DNA of 64,000 nt from Xanthomarina sp. F1114 (lineage in GTDB: Bacteria > Bacteroidota > Bacteroidia > Flavobacteriales > Flavobacteriaceae), in contig NZ_JAPMLL010000007.1 of the NCBI RefSeq assembly GCF_026410255.1, positions 1-64,000 on the forward strand. Reading direction: 5' to 3'. Position numbers and translations under genes: made by a program. Below, one piece after another: positions 1-8,031 of the stretch (within the stretch, counting starts at the first letter, position 1; each line of letters starts with the position of its first letter). The notes beneath the pieces are model-generated. The model saw only the letters and a program-made list of their open reading frames with translations, searched no databases and was not told the origin of the DNA.

Positions 1-99
1 ACGGACTATCTACGGACTATCTACGGACTATCTACGGACTATCTACGGACTATCTACGGACTATCTACGGACTATCTACGGACTATCTACGGACTGTCT
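1..99 (+). repeat. 11-bp direct tandem repeat array, cut by the window edge
   Basis: Eight perfect head-to-tail copies of ACGGACTATCT fill positions 1-88. A ninth copy at 89-99 has one change (A to G), and the sequence is degenerate after that. The array must continue to the left of the window. Because 11 is not a multiple of 3, every plus-strand frame reads the same cyclic peptide TDYLRTIYGLS without a stop. The minus strand has stops in every frame. One plus frame stays open after the array to a TAA at 152-154. Whether any of this is translated cannot be told here. There are no spacers, so it is not a CRISPR array. Confidence 0.95.
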
Positions 100-134
100 A
101 TGGATTAACCAGGCCTCGGTAACAATACTCAGTA

Positions 135-563
135 TTAAGGCGCTAATAAACTAAAAGGGTAAAAAGGGATATTCCTTAAAATCCAGAAAAGTAGAACGAC
201 TATTAAAATGAGTTTTGTTGTAAGTGGTTTATGAAGAAGGTTTTTAACCGATTTATTAAAATATGCTTGGACTATAAACACATAGAGTTGGTAGCTCAAT
301 ACCAGAGTTAAGAAACCTATTAAATAGTTAAATTTTAAGCCTGTAGTTATATGTCCGTGAAGTATTTGATGAATGGCTCTTTGCGAGCCACAGCCAGGAC
401 AATATAAATTAGTGGCACTATAAAACAAGCATTTAGGAAAAAGAACATTATTTGCCGGATTCCAAAAATAGAAGAAGGTAATAATTCCACTTCCAGCCAG
501 TAAGGCCAGTAAAAAGAGAGGTTTTTTATATTTAATAATTGCCTTCACTAAGCAATGCTCCAA
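135..563 (-). CDS. DUF2752 family small membrane protein
   Basis: Protein of up to 142 residues with about three membrane segments (roughly residues 15-33, 78-97 and 114-132). The DUF2752 signature CPGCGSQRA lies at residues 55-63 and is followed by a histidine and HG. The function of the family is not known; the CxxC next to a membrane suggests metal or redox chemistry, which is inference. The start is uncertain. The longest frame begins at TTG (563). A GTG at 546-548, nine bases after a GGAG, would give a protein five residues shorter. Either start lies inside the 3' end of the upstream gene, so the two are probably translationally coupled. A second DUF2752 gene lies three genes upstream in the same cluster. 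Confidence 0.8.
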   Translation of the reverse strand: MEHCLVKAIIKYKKPLFLLALLAGSGIITFFYFWNPANNVLFPKCLFYSATNLYCPGCGSQRAIHQILHGHITTGLKFNYLIGFLTLVLSYQLYVFIVQAYFNKSVKNLLHKPLTTKLILIVVLLFWILRNIPFYPFSLLAP

Positions 564-810
564 ACATGGCTACTCCAAATATTAGCACATAAATTAACCA
601 ACCAAAAAATGCTACAGCAACCGAAACAATACCCCAAGTTTTGGCATTTTTAGAAGCGCTTATGGCTCGATCATAATTTCCGTCTTCGTATAAGGCATTT
701 ACTTTTGTAGCATAAACTATACTAACAATACCAAAAGGCAGGCAGCATAAAATGGTACTAATAATAGCTAAAGCTAAATAGCTATTTGGTCTTTGTGGTT
801 TTACTTCCAT
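532..810 (-). CDS. CD225/dispanin-like small membrane protein
   Basis: A 92-residue protein with two hydrophobic segments (about residues 13-35 and 60-85). The first contains a CC pair followed by PFGIVSIVYA. The polar loop between them has the pattern of a small residue, Y, DRA and many alanines. This layout, and the loop NYDRAISASKNAKTW, fit the CD225/dispanin family, which also includes animal IFITM proteins. The role in bacteria is not established. It lies between a CCC-motif membrane protein upstream and a DUF2752 protein downstream, with a short gap and an overlap, so it is probably part of one operon. Confidence 0.75.
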   Translation of the reverse strand: MEVKPQRPNSYLALAIISTILCCLPFGIVSIVYATKVNALYEDGNYDRAISASKNAKTWGIVSVAVAFFGWLIYVLIFGVAMFGALLSEGNY

Positions 811-822
811 AGGTTATAAGTA

Positions 823-1164
823 TTATAGAGATTGCATTTGTTGAAATTCTTGTAATTTTTCTTGGAGCATTTCAGGATCTTGAAGTGCTTCCCAACCAAC
901 AATATTAAGAATCCAAATTACATAAGCTAAGAAAATAACATTCAATACAATTCCAATAATGGCAAGAATCTTACCTGTTTTGAGATTGTTATAACCCGTG
1001 TATAATTCTGGATTTTCCGTATAAATTTTAGTGGATTTATTAGCTAAAATTAAAGCTACAATTCCTATGGGCAAACCCAAAACTCCATAACAACAACAAG
1101 TAACAATCGATAATATTCCTAATACTAAAATAAGGGTTGAATTTTGTAAGGGCTGTTTTTCCAT
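823..1164 (-). CDS. CCC-motif small membrane protein (DUF4190-like)
   Basis: A 113-residue protein with a hydrophobic segment at about residues 10-45, a cysteine triplet at 23-25 (VTCCCYG), a glycine-rich turn, and a second membrane segment near 65-88. A charged glutamine-rich tail follows. The double-hairpin layout resembles DUF4190 and CD225-like proteins that often sit beside DUF2752 genes in Flavobacteriia. No enzymatic motif is visible. It ends 12 bp before the CD225-like gene and starts 18 bp after the DUF2752 gene upstream, consistent with one transcript. The CCC cluster is close to the membrane face and could be a lipidation site, which is inference. Confidence 0.7.
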   Translation of the reverse strand: MEKQPLQNSTLILVLGILSIVTCCCYGVLGLPIGIVALILANKSTKIYTENPELYTGYNNLKTGKILAIIGIVLNVIFLAYVIWILNIVGWEALQDPEMLQEKLQEFQQMQSL

Positions 1165-1182
1165 GGAAGTTGGTTTCTATTT

Positions 1183-1467
1183 TTAATATATAATTTTATA
1201 TAAGTAACTAATAACTATAATGAGAACGTTTAAAAAAAGCAATCCCATTTTAAGCTGATAGGCATGTTTAAATTTAAAGTAAAAATTAAAGATAATAAAA
1301 ATCCCGAGAAGTAAAATGGTGTAAATGGCAGGATACATTTTAAAGGCCGCTGTAAAATGTCCCTGAAACATTAAAGAGAAAGCTCTTTGAAAACCACAGC
1401 CTAAACAGTCAACTCCAAAAAGTTGTTTATTTAGGCAGGGAATCATAAAATCTTCAAAGGAAGACAT
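1183..1467 (-). CDS. DUF2752 family small membrane protein
   Basis: A 94-residue protein and first gene of the four-gene membrane cluster. The DUF2752 signature CLGCGFQRA lies at residues 21-29, followed by FQGHFTAAF. Two membrane segments follow (about residues 44-62 and 72-90). It is shorter than the other DUF2752 protein at 135-563 because it lacks an N-terminal membrane segment. Both keep the CxGCG core, so they are likely paralogues with a conserved biochemical site. The function is unknown. Start chosen at the only ATG ahead of the signature. Confidence 0.8.
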   Translation of the reverse strand: MSSFEDFMIPCLNKQLFGVDCLGCGFQRAFSLMFQGHFTAAFKMYPAIYTILLLGIFIIFNFYFKFKHAYQLKMGLLFLNVLIIVISYLYKIIY

Positions 1468-1514
1468 AGATATATCTTTTAATATGAAGTTTTAAAGATA
1501 TAAAATCTCAAGGT

Positions 1515-3356
1515 TTATTTATTTGAAACCACAATCTTTTTGCTAACTACTTGGTTATCGGCAAGCGTGATGCTAGCTATATAAACCCCTTGACTTAAAT
1601 TTTTAGTTGAAAAACTGTAACTAACTTCTGTATTCAAATTTCTTTGGTTAAAAATTTGCTTTCCTGAAACCTCGTAAAGTCGCACTTGTTTTACATCTAA
1701 AAGTTTTGGATTTGCAATGTTTAATTGTGCTAATTGATTGTTTTGATAGATGTTTAAATCGTCTGCAGTTACAACCTGATCGATGTTTAGAGATTCTGAG
1801 GTAAATGTAATTTCAAAACGATCTGTATAGGTACCTTGTGGCAGGTTAATTTCATAATTATTTTCTCTTAGGTTCACATAAACGCCATTTTCTATATCAT
1901 GGATGAAAATAGGTTGATCAGTATCGAAGTTTTGAACGTCAAGAATTCTAAACATAACTGCCTGTTGACTGCCAATTTTAACAACTAAAGGAATTCTCAA
2001 TTCCATGTTATAGTTAAAAGCTTGAATAACATAAGGAACCCCTTCTAGAACCCAATTCGCATCAGAAGCAACTTGTTCTGATATTTTTGCTTCTAAACCA
2101 TAATCAAAACCATCTGTAGCTGTATGATGAAAGTTCATTAGTAATTGACGTGAATAGGACTCGTTTCCGTTATTATTAAAACCAACATTAATTCTAAAAC
2201 GTTTATAATCTTCAGAGACAATATTATATCCATCTTCATTATATTGTGATTCATTATATGTATTTGAAGAAGTTTCAGAAGTTCTAAAGAACTCGCTATC
2301 AGCTCCAGACTGTTTATAAAAAACTCGTTGTGAGTTAGAAAATAATACGGTCTGAGCTGGTGCTGTTGCAGTTCCTTCCATCATAAACCCTTGCCCAATA
2401 GGAATATAACGTCTTGCTGTTTTTACTCCAGTACCTATTGGGCCACCTGCCGGAGTACCATCTGGATTATACATGTTAAAAGGAGCGGAAACATAGGAGT
2501 CTGTTAGCCCGTCAGAAGAAACCGTATAGGTAGCATATCCCCCTACATAGTTAGATAACACATGAGAGGTTGCTCCTGCTCGTTGTTCCCAATATTTTAA
2601 AACCCCAGTGGTGTTCGCTTGATTATGTGCATTATGAATAAAATCACGGGCATCTATAGCAGAAGGATATGGGTTTCCTACAAGAGTTTCTCTACTACGG
2701 TTTAATATTACAGTTATGTCGCCATTATTTGGTCTCCCTCTAAAATCATATTGTTGTGCACCACTTGGACTTCCTTTCATGGTAAAACCATAACCAGGTT
2801 CTAAAGTTCCATTTTGATCTCCACTAACACCACCACCTAAACCAATCCAATCTTGATAGTCGTCAGGATAAGCTTGTACTCCCGTAAACTTATATAACCA
2901 ATAATTAGCTATAAGTGTGTTTGTGCCATTATAGCCACCAATATAACCATAAGCGGTACTGCTAATTGGTGCTGTGTTTTCAAGATAAAAATTATTACTA
3001 GGCATTAAATCAGTATTTCCAGCAGCTCCACTATTTTGACCAACAGGAGAACCCCAGTAATTATACATATAAACATTAGAATTACCTGTTTGGTACACAC
3101 TTAATCTTCCAGTTCCAGAATTGTTAGCTGTTGGATTGTTTTGAATTAATTGCGCTTCGTTTCTAAGATATAAGTTCCCATCTCCCACCAAATTAATGCC
3201 GTTGTTTACGTATAAAGGAGCAACAGTTGGACCACTTGTAAAGGCGGTGCCATCCACATATATATATACATTTGCATTATCACTGATATGTAAATCTGTT
3301 TGCGCGAATGAGAAACTGTAAGCTGCTAATAGGATTAATGTAATTATGTGTTTCAT
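1515..3356 (-). CDS. T9SS type A sorting-domain secreted protein
   Basis: A 613-residue protein with a signal peptide (MKHIITLILLAAYSFSFAQ) and a C-terminal region of about 75 residues typical of type A T9SS cargo: VRLYEVSGKQIF, then LSQGVYIASITL, ending in a lysine-rich KKIVVSNK. The body is rich in N, G, Y and T and has no enzyme motif I recognise. It begins with a short beta-rich stretch (NANVYIYVDGTAF) common in flavobacterial surface proteins. It should be exported by Sec, moved across the outer membrane by T9SS and anchored or released there. Upstream lie a decayed tail-fibre-type fragment and two more secreted proteins, suggesting a surface-protein locus. The exact function is unknown. 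Confidence 0.85.
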   Translation of the reverse strand: MKHIITLILLAAYSFSFAQTDLHISDNANVYIYVDGTAFTSGPTVAPLYVNNGINLVGDGNLYLRNEAQLIQNNPTANNSGTGRLSVYQTGNSNVYMYNYWGSPVGQNSGAAGNTDLMPSNNFYLENTAPISSTAYGYIGGYNGTNTLIANYWLYKFTGVQAYPDDYQDWIGLGGGVSGDQNGTLEPGYGFTMKGSPSGAQQYDFRGRPNNGDITVILNRSRETLVGNPYPSAIDARDFIHNAHNQANTTGVLKYWEQRAGATSHVLSNYVGGYATYTVSSDGLTDSYVSAPFNMYNPDGTPAGGPIGTGVKTARRYIPIGQGFMMEGTATAPAQTVLFSNSQRVFYKQSGADSEFFRTSETSSNTYNESQYNEDGYNIVSEDYKRFRINVGFNNNGNESYSRQLLMNFHHTATDGFDYGLEAKISEQVASDANWVLEGVPYVIQAFNYNMELRIPLVVKIGSQQAVMFRILDVQNFDTDQPIFIHDIENGVYVNLRENNYEINLPQGTYTDRFEITFTSESLNIDQVVTADDLNIYQNNQLAQLNIANPKLLDVKQVRLYEVSGKQIFNQRNLNTEVSYSFSTKNLSQGVYIASITLADNQVVSKKIVVSNK

Positions 3357-3360
3357 TATT

Positions 3361-3570
3361 TTAATTTTTAGAATAAATAGAAACTATTCTTGATTCTCTA
3401 TTAATACATTTATTTTCTAATAAAGTCATCTTTTCTTCTAAAGCAGATATTCTATCATTTTGAGTTTCAATAATTTGTTGTTGTTCTTGCATACCTTTGA
3501 TTAAAACTGGTGTAACTCTAGTTTAGTCTAGAACAACAAAAGTTTCGTTTTTATTCTCATTTTATTCGAA
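3361..3570 (-). pseudogene. Remnant of a tail-fibre / endosialidase-chaperone-type C-terminus
   Basis: Reading the minus strand gives TRVTPVLIKGMQEQQQIIE, then QNDRISALEEKM and LLENKC, stopping at 3361-3363. This matches the end of flavobacterial tail-fibre-domain proteins (intramolecular-chaperone, S74-like), where a 'TPVLIKAMQEQQ' step leads into a coiled coil. The frame is interrupted by a TAA at 3523-3525. A few residues upstream (NENKNETFVVLD) can still be read before another stop near 3558. No start codon or N-terminal part remains. It is probably the decayed 3' end of a surface gene. The intact GIGTTTP-type gene at 3991-4749 may be what is left of the same kind of gene. Confidence 0.7.
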
Positions 3571-3585
3571 ATAATAACATTAGTA

Positions 3586-3987
3586 TTAATGTTTAACAAT
3601 CTTTTTTTCAATTTTAGGCTGCAATAAATATTCTTCTAAAGCATAAGCTTTTTGTATCTCTAAATTAATTATTTCTCTATCAGTTTCTGTAGAATTTAAA
3701 TTACCTAATTTAACAATACTCTTAGCAGATTTTGATTGCATTGCATTCTCTTTAGAGGTTAAAGCTAAACTTTCTAAAACTACTGTTTTTCTATTAGAAA
3801 CTTCACGTTGAATAGTAGAGTCAACAGTATTTATTATTCTTTTTTTAGTTTTAGGCATCGTTAGATACTCTTGTTGTGTTAGTGCTTTCTTATGTTCAAT
3901 AACTACCTTTCTTTCTATAATATTATCATTTTGTGCAAATGTAGGTGAACATGTAAATAAAAGTAATAAAATAATAAATCTAAACAT
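3586..3987 (-). CDS. Small secreted protein, unknown function
   Basis: A 133-residue protein with a clear signal peptide (MFRFIILLLLFTCSPTFAQ). The rest is polar, rich in lysine, glutamate and isoleucine. Two similar segments, ALTQQEYLTMPKTKKRII and YALEEYLLQPKIEKKIVK, share the pattern EYL-x-x-PK-x-K-K-I and look like an internal duplication. No known domain is recognised. It begins 3 bp after the stop of the upstream GIGTTTP-type gene, so the two are almost certainly co-transcribed. A role with the neighbouring surface proteins is inference. Confidence 0.65.
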   Translation of the reverse strand: MFRFIILLLLFTCSPTFAQNDNIIERKVVIEHKKALTQQEYLTMPKTKKRIINTVDSTIQREVSNRKTVVLESLALTSKENAMQSKSAKSIVKLGNLNSTETDREIINLEIQKAYALEEYLLQPKIEKKIVKH

Positions 3988-3990
3988 AGC

Positions 3991-4749
3991 TTAATTTCTT
4001 ACACTTATTATAAAATCCATTCCTATAAAATTTGTTCCTCCTCCCCATGCACCTGTGTTATTTGTAACAATAAAGCGTACTGCTCCTGATCTAGCTTCCA
4101 CATGATGAATGGTGACATCATCAGCTGGACTTGTAGGCCAATCACCTGATAGATTAACACTCACACTAGAAAATCTATTACAATTAGGAATACCTGCTGT
4201 AATAGTGTATGTTGTATTTGCGTCAATATCTATTGGTGGATAGTACCAAATAGTCTCATCAGATAATTTATTTTGAACAATCCATCTATTTTGAGCATTA
4301 CTATAGATAAGGGTTACTGATGAATATCTACCAGTTAAACTTAAATCTTGTTCAGAAGGAACATAAATCCTGTTATTTGCTGCTCCACTAATATCATGAC
4401 TAATGATCATAGTTTGAGTAGTGGTATTTTGTAAAATTACAACTTGGCCATCTACACCTGCTACTGGAACAATGCTTCTAACTCGAAAAGTAGAAGTGGG
4501 ACCAATAATTCTATAATTGGAGTATACTCTACCGGCTGTTGTTGGTAACGTAATATTATTATTGTTACCATTAGATAAGGTAAGTGTACCTCCATCACGT
4601 AATGACAGTGCACCATTAACATCTAAGGTAGTGGCAGGCGTCGTCGTCCCAATCCCAACCTGGGCCGTTGCACCTAAAGAAAACAATAAAAAGCTGACAA
4701 ATAAGATTTGGAACTTAGCAATAAAATCATTTTTTTTCATATTTTTCAC
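3991..4749 (-). CDS. Secreted protein with tail-fibre-type N-terminus
   Basis: A 252-residue protein. A signal peptide (about residues 1-29, ending GATAQ) is followed by VGIGTTTPATTLDVNG, the usual N-terminal signature of flavobacterial tail-fibre-like surface proteins. The remainder is beta-rich and ends in FIGMDFIISVRN, without the chaperone (S74-type) domain or a T9SS sorting signal. A remnant of such a C-terminus lies downstream at 3361-3570. ATG codons at residues 1 and 4 are both possible starts. The protein is probably surface-exposed or periplasmic. No catalytic residues are recognisable. Confidence 0.7.
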   Translation of the reverse strand: MKNMKKNDFIAKFQILFVSFLLFSLGATAQVGIGTTTPATTLDVNGALSLRDGGTLTLSNGNNNNITLPTTAGRVYSNYRIIGPTSTFRVRSIVPVAGVDGQVVILQNTTTQTMIISHDISGAANNRIYVPSEQDLSLTGRYSSVTLIYSNAQNRWIVQNKLSDETIWYYPPIDIDANTTYTITAGIPNCNRFSSVSVNLSGDWPTSPADDVTIHHVEARSGAVRFIVTNNTGAWGGGTNFIGMDFIISVRN

Positions 4750-4851
4750 TTTTAATTAATCATTAGAGAGTAGTTAAATTAATTATAAAATTGGATAAAA
4801 TTTATTAGTCTACTTTATTTTCGTTAAACCGTTAGAAAACACCGATGTAAT

Positions 4852-5061
4852 ATGAATTATTCGAAATATTTAAATTACCTGCTTATTGTAATTGGCTGTA
4901 TTATTGCTATTTATGCCCAAGCTGGCGAAAAGCAAGATGTGGTTATTTTAATTCTAGGAATTATTATTTTAATGTTTGGTTTGTTTCGTGTTTCGAGTGG
5001 AATTCCCAGTAAAAAAGACAGAGAAAAGAACCAGGATTTAAATCAAGAAGACGATGTTTAA
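4852..5061 (+). CDS. Small two-helix membrane protein, unknown function
   Basis: A 69-residue protein with two hydrophobic segments (about residues 7-21 and 29-45) and a charged C-terminus rich in D, E, K and N. Its last 8 bases overlap the start of the Smr-domain gene, so the two are translationally linked. No known family is recognised. The first ATG is used; the upstream region is AT-rich without a clear ribosome binding site, as is normal in this phylum. Confidence 0.65.
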   Translation: MNYSKYLNYLLIVIGCIIAIYAQAGEKQDVVILILGIIILMFGLFRVSSGIPSKKDREKNQDLNQEDDV

Positions 5062-5611
5062 TAAAGGAGATAAAGTATCTGTTTTAGACGAAGACTTAAC
5101 CGGATTTGTAGTTAAGGTTGTTGGTGATATTATTACCATAGAAGACGCTAATGGCTTTGAAATGGACTTTAATAAAAGAGAATTGGTTCTTATTAATAAT
5201 GAAGCGGATTTAAAATCTAAATCCTTTTTAAATACATCTTTTAACGAGGTTTTAAAAGAAAAGGAAGTACCAAAGAAAAAGACTTCTGTAAAAAAGAAGG
5301 CCAAAGAACGGTATCAACCTACTATGGAGGTCGATTTACATATTCATCAGTTAACAGATAAAACCCAAATGAGTAATCACGACATGCTTACCTTACAATT
5401 GGACACAGCTAGACGTCAGTTAGATTTTGCCATTAGAAAACGCATACAAAAAGTAGTTTTTATCCATGGGGTAGGACAAGGCGTTCTTAAAACCGAATTG
5501 GAATATTTATTTGGAAGATATAATAACGTGAAATACTACGATGCCAATTTTCAAAAATATGGACTAGGTGCTACAGAAGTTTATATTTTTCAAAATGTAA
5601 ATCCAGATTAA
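5054..5611 (+). CDS. Smr/MutS2-type DNA-binding domain protein
   Basis: A 185-residue protein. Residues 1-50 form a small beta-barrel-like module (FNKGDKVSVLDEDLTGFVV) similar to the domain that precedes Smr in Bacteroidota proteins. A lysine-rich linker (70-88) follows, then an Smr domain at about 92-182 with the motifs DLHIH (94-98) and HGVGQGVL (138-145). Smr domains act as nucleases on branched DNA or on mRNA in stalled-ribosome rescue. Which applies here is not known. The stop overlaps the stop of the convergent lipoprotein gene (5608-5611). Confidence 0.85.
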   Translation: MFNKGDKVSVLDEDLTGFVVKVVGDIITIEDANGFEMDFNKRELVLINNEADLKSKSFLNTSFNEVLKEKEVPKKKTSVKKKAKERYQPTMEVDLHIHQLTDKTQMSNHDMLTLQLDTARRQLDFAIRKRIQKVVFIHGVGQGVLKTELEYLFGRYNNVKYYDANFQKYGLGATEVYIFQNVNPD

Positions 5612-6546
5612 AACTCTGGGGTTACACTTCTAGTTCCGGAGGTTTTTGAATTATTAAGATAACCAAAATCAAAGAAATCCTGATTTAAAGTAGGAAATGA
5701 GATATCTCTAACCGTTAAAGAAACTTCAAACGTTTGTTTTATTTTATGAACTCTATATGCGCTAATTGGTGTTTCTACGGCCACATCTGGATTTAAATAA
5801 TCTGGAAGGTTTGGATTGGTGTAATCGTTGGCAGGGTTTAAATCTTGATTAACATCTTCGTTTATGGTTAGTATCCCATCGCCATCATCGTCATTGTCCA
5901 AGTAGTTAGGAATTCCATCGCCATCCGTATCTTTTGGGTCTGTTAACGGATTGTCATCATCATCTGTATCATCGTAATCAAGAAGTTCTGTTTTAGTTAA
6001 AACATTATCCCCATCGTCGTCTTCATCTAAAAAATTCGGAATGCCATCGCCGTCTGTATCGTCGTCGTATAAATTTCCATTTCCATTAATATCTTCCATC
6101 TCAGCTGGAATTCCATCATCGTCATCTTCCATTAAAGTGTTAAGAATGGTATATGTACCAGAAACACTAGACAAATCTTGCGTAATTTGTAAATCGGAAG
6201 GAGGTATATCGCTACAAAATAAATTAGAAGCACTGGAGTTATAGCTTCTGTAGTTTAGTAAATTTGTGCTACCATTTATAGTCCCCTCGAATTCAGACTC
6301 TACAAGTTCTACTAGATAAGAATTCGTTTCATTGGGCTCTACTTCAAAAATATTATCTAAAGTAATTGGCGGATTGCCTATTTTTAAGGAGATAGATTCA
6401 AAGGGGGTTTCTCTAATATTATAAAAAACCAATTCTCCACAAGCTTCAAAAGAATCGTCGAAATCCATTTCTATCAAGATTACATCGCCATCATCGCAAG
6501 AGCTTAAGACTAATAAGAAAGATAAAAGGACAAGTAAGTTTTTCAT
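5608..6546 (-). CDS. Lipoprotein with calcium-binding thrombospondin type 3-like repeats
   Basis: A 312-residue lipoprotein with a signal peptide and lipobox LVLSSC (cysteine 17). The middle carries aspartate-rich motifs of the DTDGDGIPNFLDEDDDGD type, at least three in a row, which bind calcium in the TSP3 family. The C-terminus has no known motif. The frame could be read from 6567, but I chose ATG 6544-6546. It gives a proper lipoprotein signal, and a promoter at 6565-6593 would start the transcript downstream of the longer start. It probably sits on the outer membrane. It converges with the Smr gene, sharing stop-codon bases. Confidence 0.8.
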   Translation of the reverse strand: MKNLLVLLSFLLVLSSCDDGDVILIEMDFDDSFEACGELVFYNIRETPFESISLKIGNPPITLDNIFEVEPNETNSYLVELVESEFEGTINGSTNLLNYRSYNSSASNLFCSDIPPSDLQITQDLSSVSGTYTILNTLMEDDDDGIPAEMEDINGNGNLYDDDTDGDGIPNFLDEDDDGDNVLTKTELLDYDDTDDDDNPLTDPKDTDGDGIPNYLDNDDDGDGILTINEDVNQDLNPANDYTNPNLPDYLNPDVAVETPISAYRVHKIKQTFEVSLTVRDISFPTLNQDFFDFGYLNNSKTSGTRSVTPEF

Positions 6547-6564
6547 AATAAAAAATATAAGATG

Positions 6565-6593
6565 CAAAAATAAAAGAATTGTTAAATATACAA
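6565..6593 (-). promoter_or_regulatory. Predicted Bacteroidota promoter for the TSP3-repeat lipoprotein
   Basis: On the minus strand TATTTTTG (6565-6572) fits the -7 consensus TAnnTTTG, and TTG (6591-6593) lies 18 bases upstream. Transcription would begin near 6558, a dozen bases ahead of the chosen start at 6546. This supports that start over the one at 6567. Confidence 0.6.
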
Positions 6594-6602
6594 CGTGGCT
6601 TC

Positions 6603-6632
6603 TTGTAAATAATTTTAATTGGCGTAATTTTG
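6603..6632 (+). promoter_or_regulatory. Predicted Bacteroidota promoter for the cysteine desulfurase
   Basis: TTG (6603-6605), 19 bases, then TAATTTTG (6625-6632) fit the phylum's -33/-7 consensus. Transcription would begin near 6640, leaving a leader of about 125 bases before the ATG at 6767. It faces away from the lipoprotein promoter a few bases to the left. Confidence 0.55.
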
Positions 6633-6766
6633 TGATTTCAAATTCTGACTATAAAATTAGGACAAAAATCTTGTATTGAGACATCTTTAATCATGCTTTA
6701 AAATACAAAAGAATATGATTATTTAGATGTTTCAACAGAGAAATTAATAATATTAAAAATCAACGA

Positions 6767-7915
6767 ATGAAACCCGTATATTTTGATAGTGCTGCTACTA
6801 CGCAAGTGAGAAAAGAAGTTATTACAGACATGCAGGATGTTTTAGAGCATCAGTATGGAAATCCATCTTCAATCCATGCTTTTGGAAGGGCATCGAAATC
6901 AATTATAGAAACTACGCGAAAGGCTATTGCTAAAGAATTAAATGCTTTGCCACAGGAAATTATTTTTACTTCTGGAGGTACAGAAGCCGATAATATGATT
7001 TTACGTTGTGCTGTAAGAGATGCTAATATTACGACTATTATTACCTCTCCAATAGAGCATCATGCCGTGATACATACGGTGGAAGAGTTGCGAAATGAAT
7101 ATGATGTAACTGTGCAATATGTAGAACTTCAACCTTGTGGAACTCCAGATTACGAAGATTTAGAGCGTTTATTGACAGCTAACGACGAAAGAAAGCTGGT
7201 AAGTTTAATGCATGTTAATAATGAAGTAGGGAATTTGTTAGATATAAATAAAGTGTCTTCGCTTTGTCAAGAGAATAATGCCTTGTTTCATAGTGATACT
7301 GTACAATCTATAGGTCATTATAAATGGGATGTAAAAGAAACTCCTATCGATTTTATGACGGCTGCTGCCCATAAGTTTCACGGTCCAAAAGGGATTGGTT
7401 TTGCGTATATTAGAAAAAACAACACCTTGAAATCTCTTATTTTTGGAGGTTCGCAAGAACGTGGATTTAGAGCCGGAACAGAACCTGTACACAATATTAA
7501 AGGTTTGGAAACTGCTTTTTTAATGTGTTATGAGAATTTAGAGGAAGAACGCAGTTATGTACAAGGTTTAAAAGATTATTTTAAAGCTGAAATTGAAAAA
7601 GCTATTCCAAATGTAAAGTTTAATGGAAATTGCTCCGATAATTCTAAAAGCACCTATACGCTTTTAAATGTTCGTTTGCCTATGTCTGCCGAGAAAGCCT
7701 TAACACTTCAATTTCAATTGGATTTAAAAGGCATTGCTTGTTCTAAAGGTAGCGCCTGCCAAAGTGGAAGTGGAAAAGGTTCTCATGTTTTGGCACATAT
7801 TTTATGCGAAGAAGACCAACAAAAACCATCTGTTAGATTTTCGTTTTGTAAATACAATACCAAAGAAGAGATTGATTATGTGATAGAGGTTTTAAAAGAA
7901 CTTGTTAATAGTTAA
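6767..7915 (+). CDS. Cysteine desulfurase family protein (NifS/IscS-like)
   Basis: A 382-residue class V aminotransferase-fold enzyme that uses PLP to take sulfur from cysteine, giving alanine and an enzyme persulfide for Fe-S cluster or tRNA thiolation chemistry. The PLP-binding lysine is K203 in AAHKFHGPKG, preceded by HSDTVQ. The catalytic cysteine is C331 in GSACQSG, in a glycine- and serine-rich loop. SGGTEADN (69-76) contributes to the cofactor site. Length and motifs are complete. There is no iscU or suf gene nearby, so it may serve as a stand-alone desulfurase. Its own promoter lies at 6603-6632 and a strong terminator follows. Confidence 0.93.
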   Translation: MKPVYFDSAATTQVRKEVITDMQDVLEHQYGNPSSIHAFGRASKSIIETTRKAIAKELNALPQEIIFTSGGTEADNMILRCAVRDANITTIITSPIEHHAVIHTVEELRNEYDVTVQYVELQPCGTPDYEDLERLLTANDERKLVSLMHVNNEVGNLLDINKVSSLCQENNALFHSDTVQSIGHYKWDVKETPIDFMTAAAHKFHGPKGIGFAYIRKNNTLKSLIFGGSQERGFRAGTEPVHNIKGLETAFLMCYENLEEERSYVQGLKDYFKAEIEKAIPNVKFNGNCSDNSKSTYTLLNVRLPMSAEKALTLQFQLDLKGIACSKGSACQSGSGKGSHVLAHILCEEDQQKPSVRFSFCKYNTKEEIDYVIEVLKELVNS

Positions 7916-7974
7916 TACTCCATTTTACTAGATCTATCTGTTTTGTGAAGAATTAGAACTTAGGAAAACACATA

Positions 7975-8012
7975 AAAAAACCTCCAGAAACTAAAAAATC
8001 TGGAGGTTTTTT
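7975..8012. terminator. Bidirectional rho-independent terminator
   Basis: A perfect 14-bp stem, AAAAAACCTCCAGA with TCTGGAGGTTTTTT, around a ten-base loop. A-rich and T-rich ends make it work on both strands, ending the cysteine desulfurase transcript and the convergent gene at 8032-8529. Confidence 0.9.
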
Positions 8013-8031
8013 CTTGCAATCTAATTAACAC

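Noticed and set aside
1-99. CRISPR array
   Set aside because: Copies are directly joined, 11 bp long, with no spacers and no cas genes nearby.
7975-8012. Possible regulatory RNA after the cysteine desulfurase
   Set aside because: The fold is a simple stem with A and T flanks, best explained as a bidirectional terminator.
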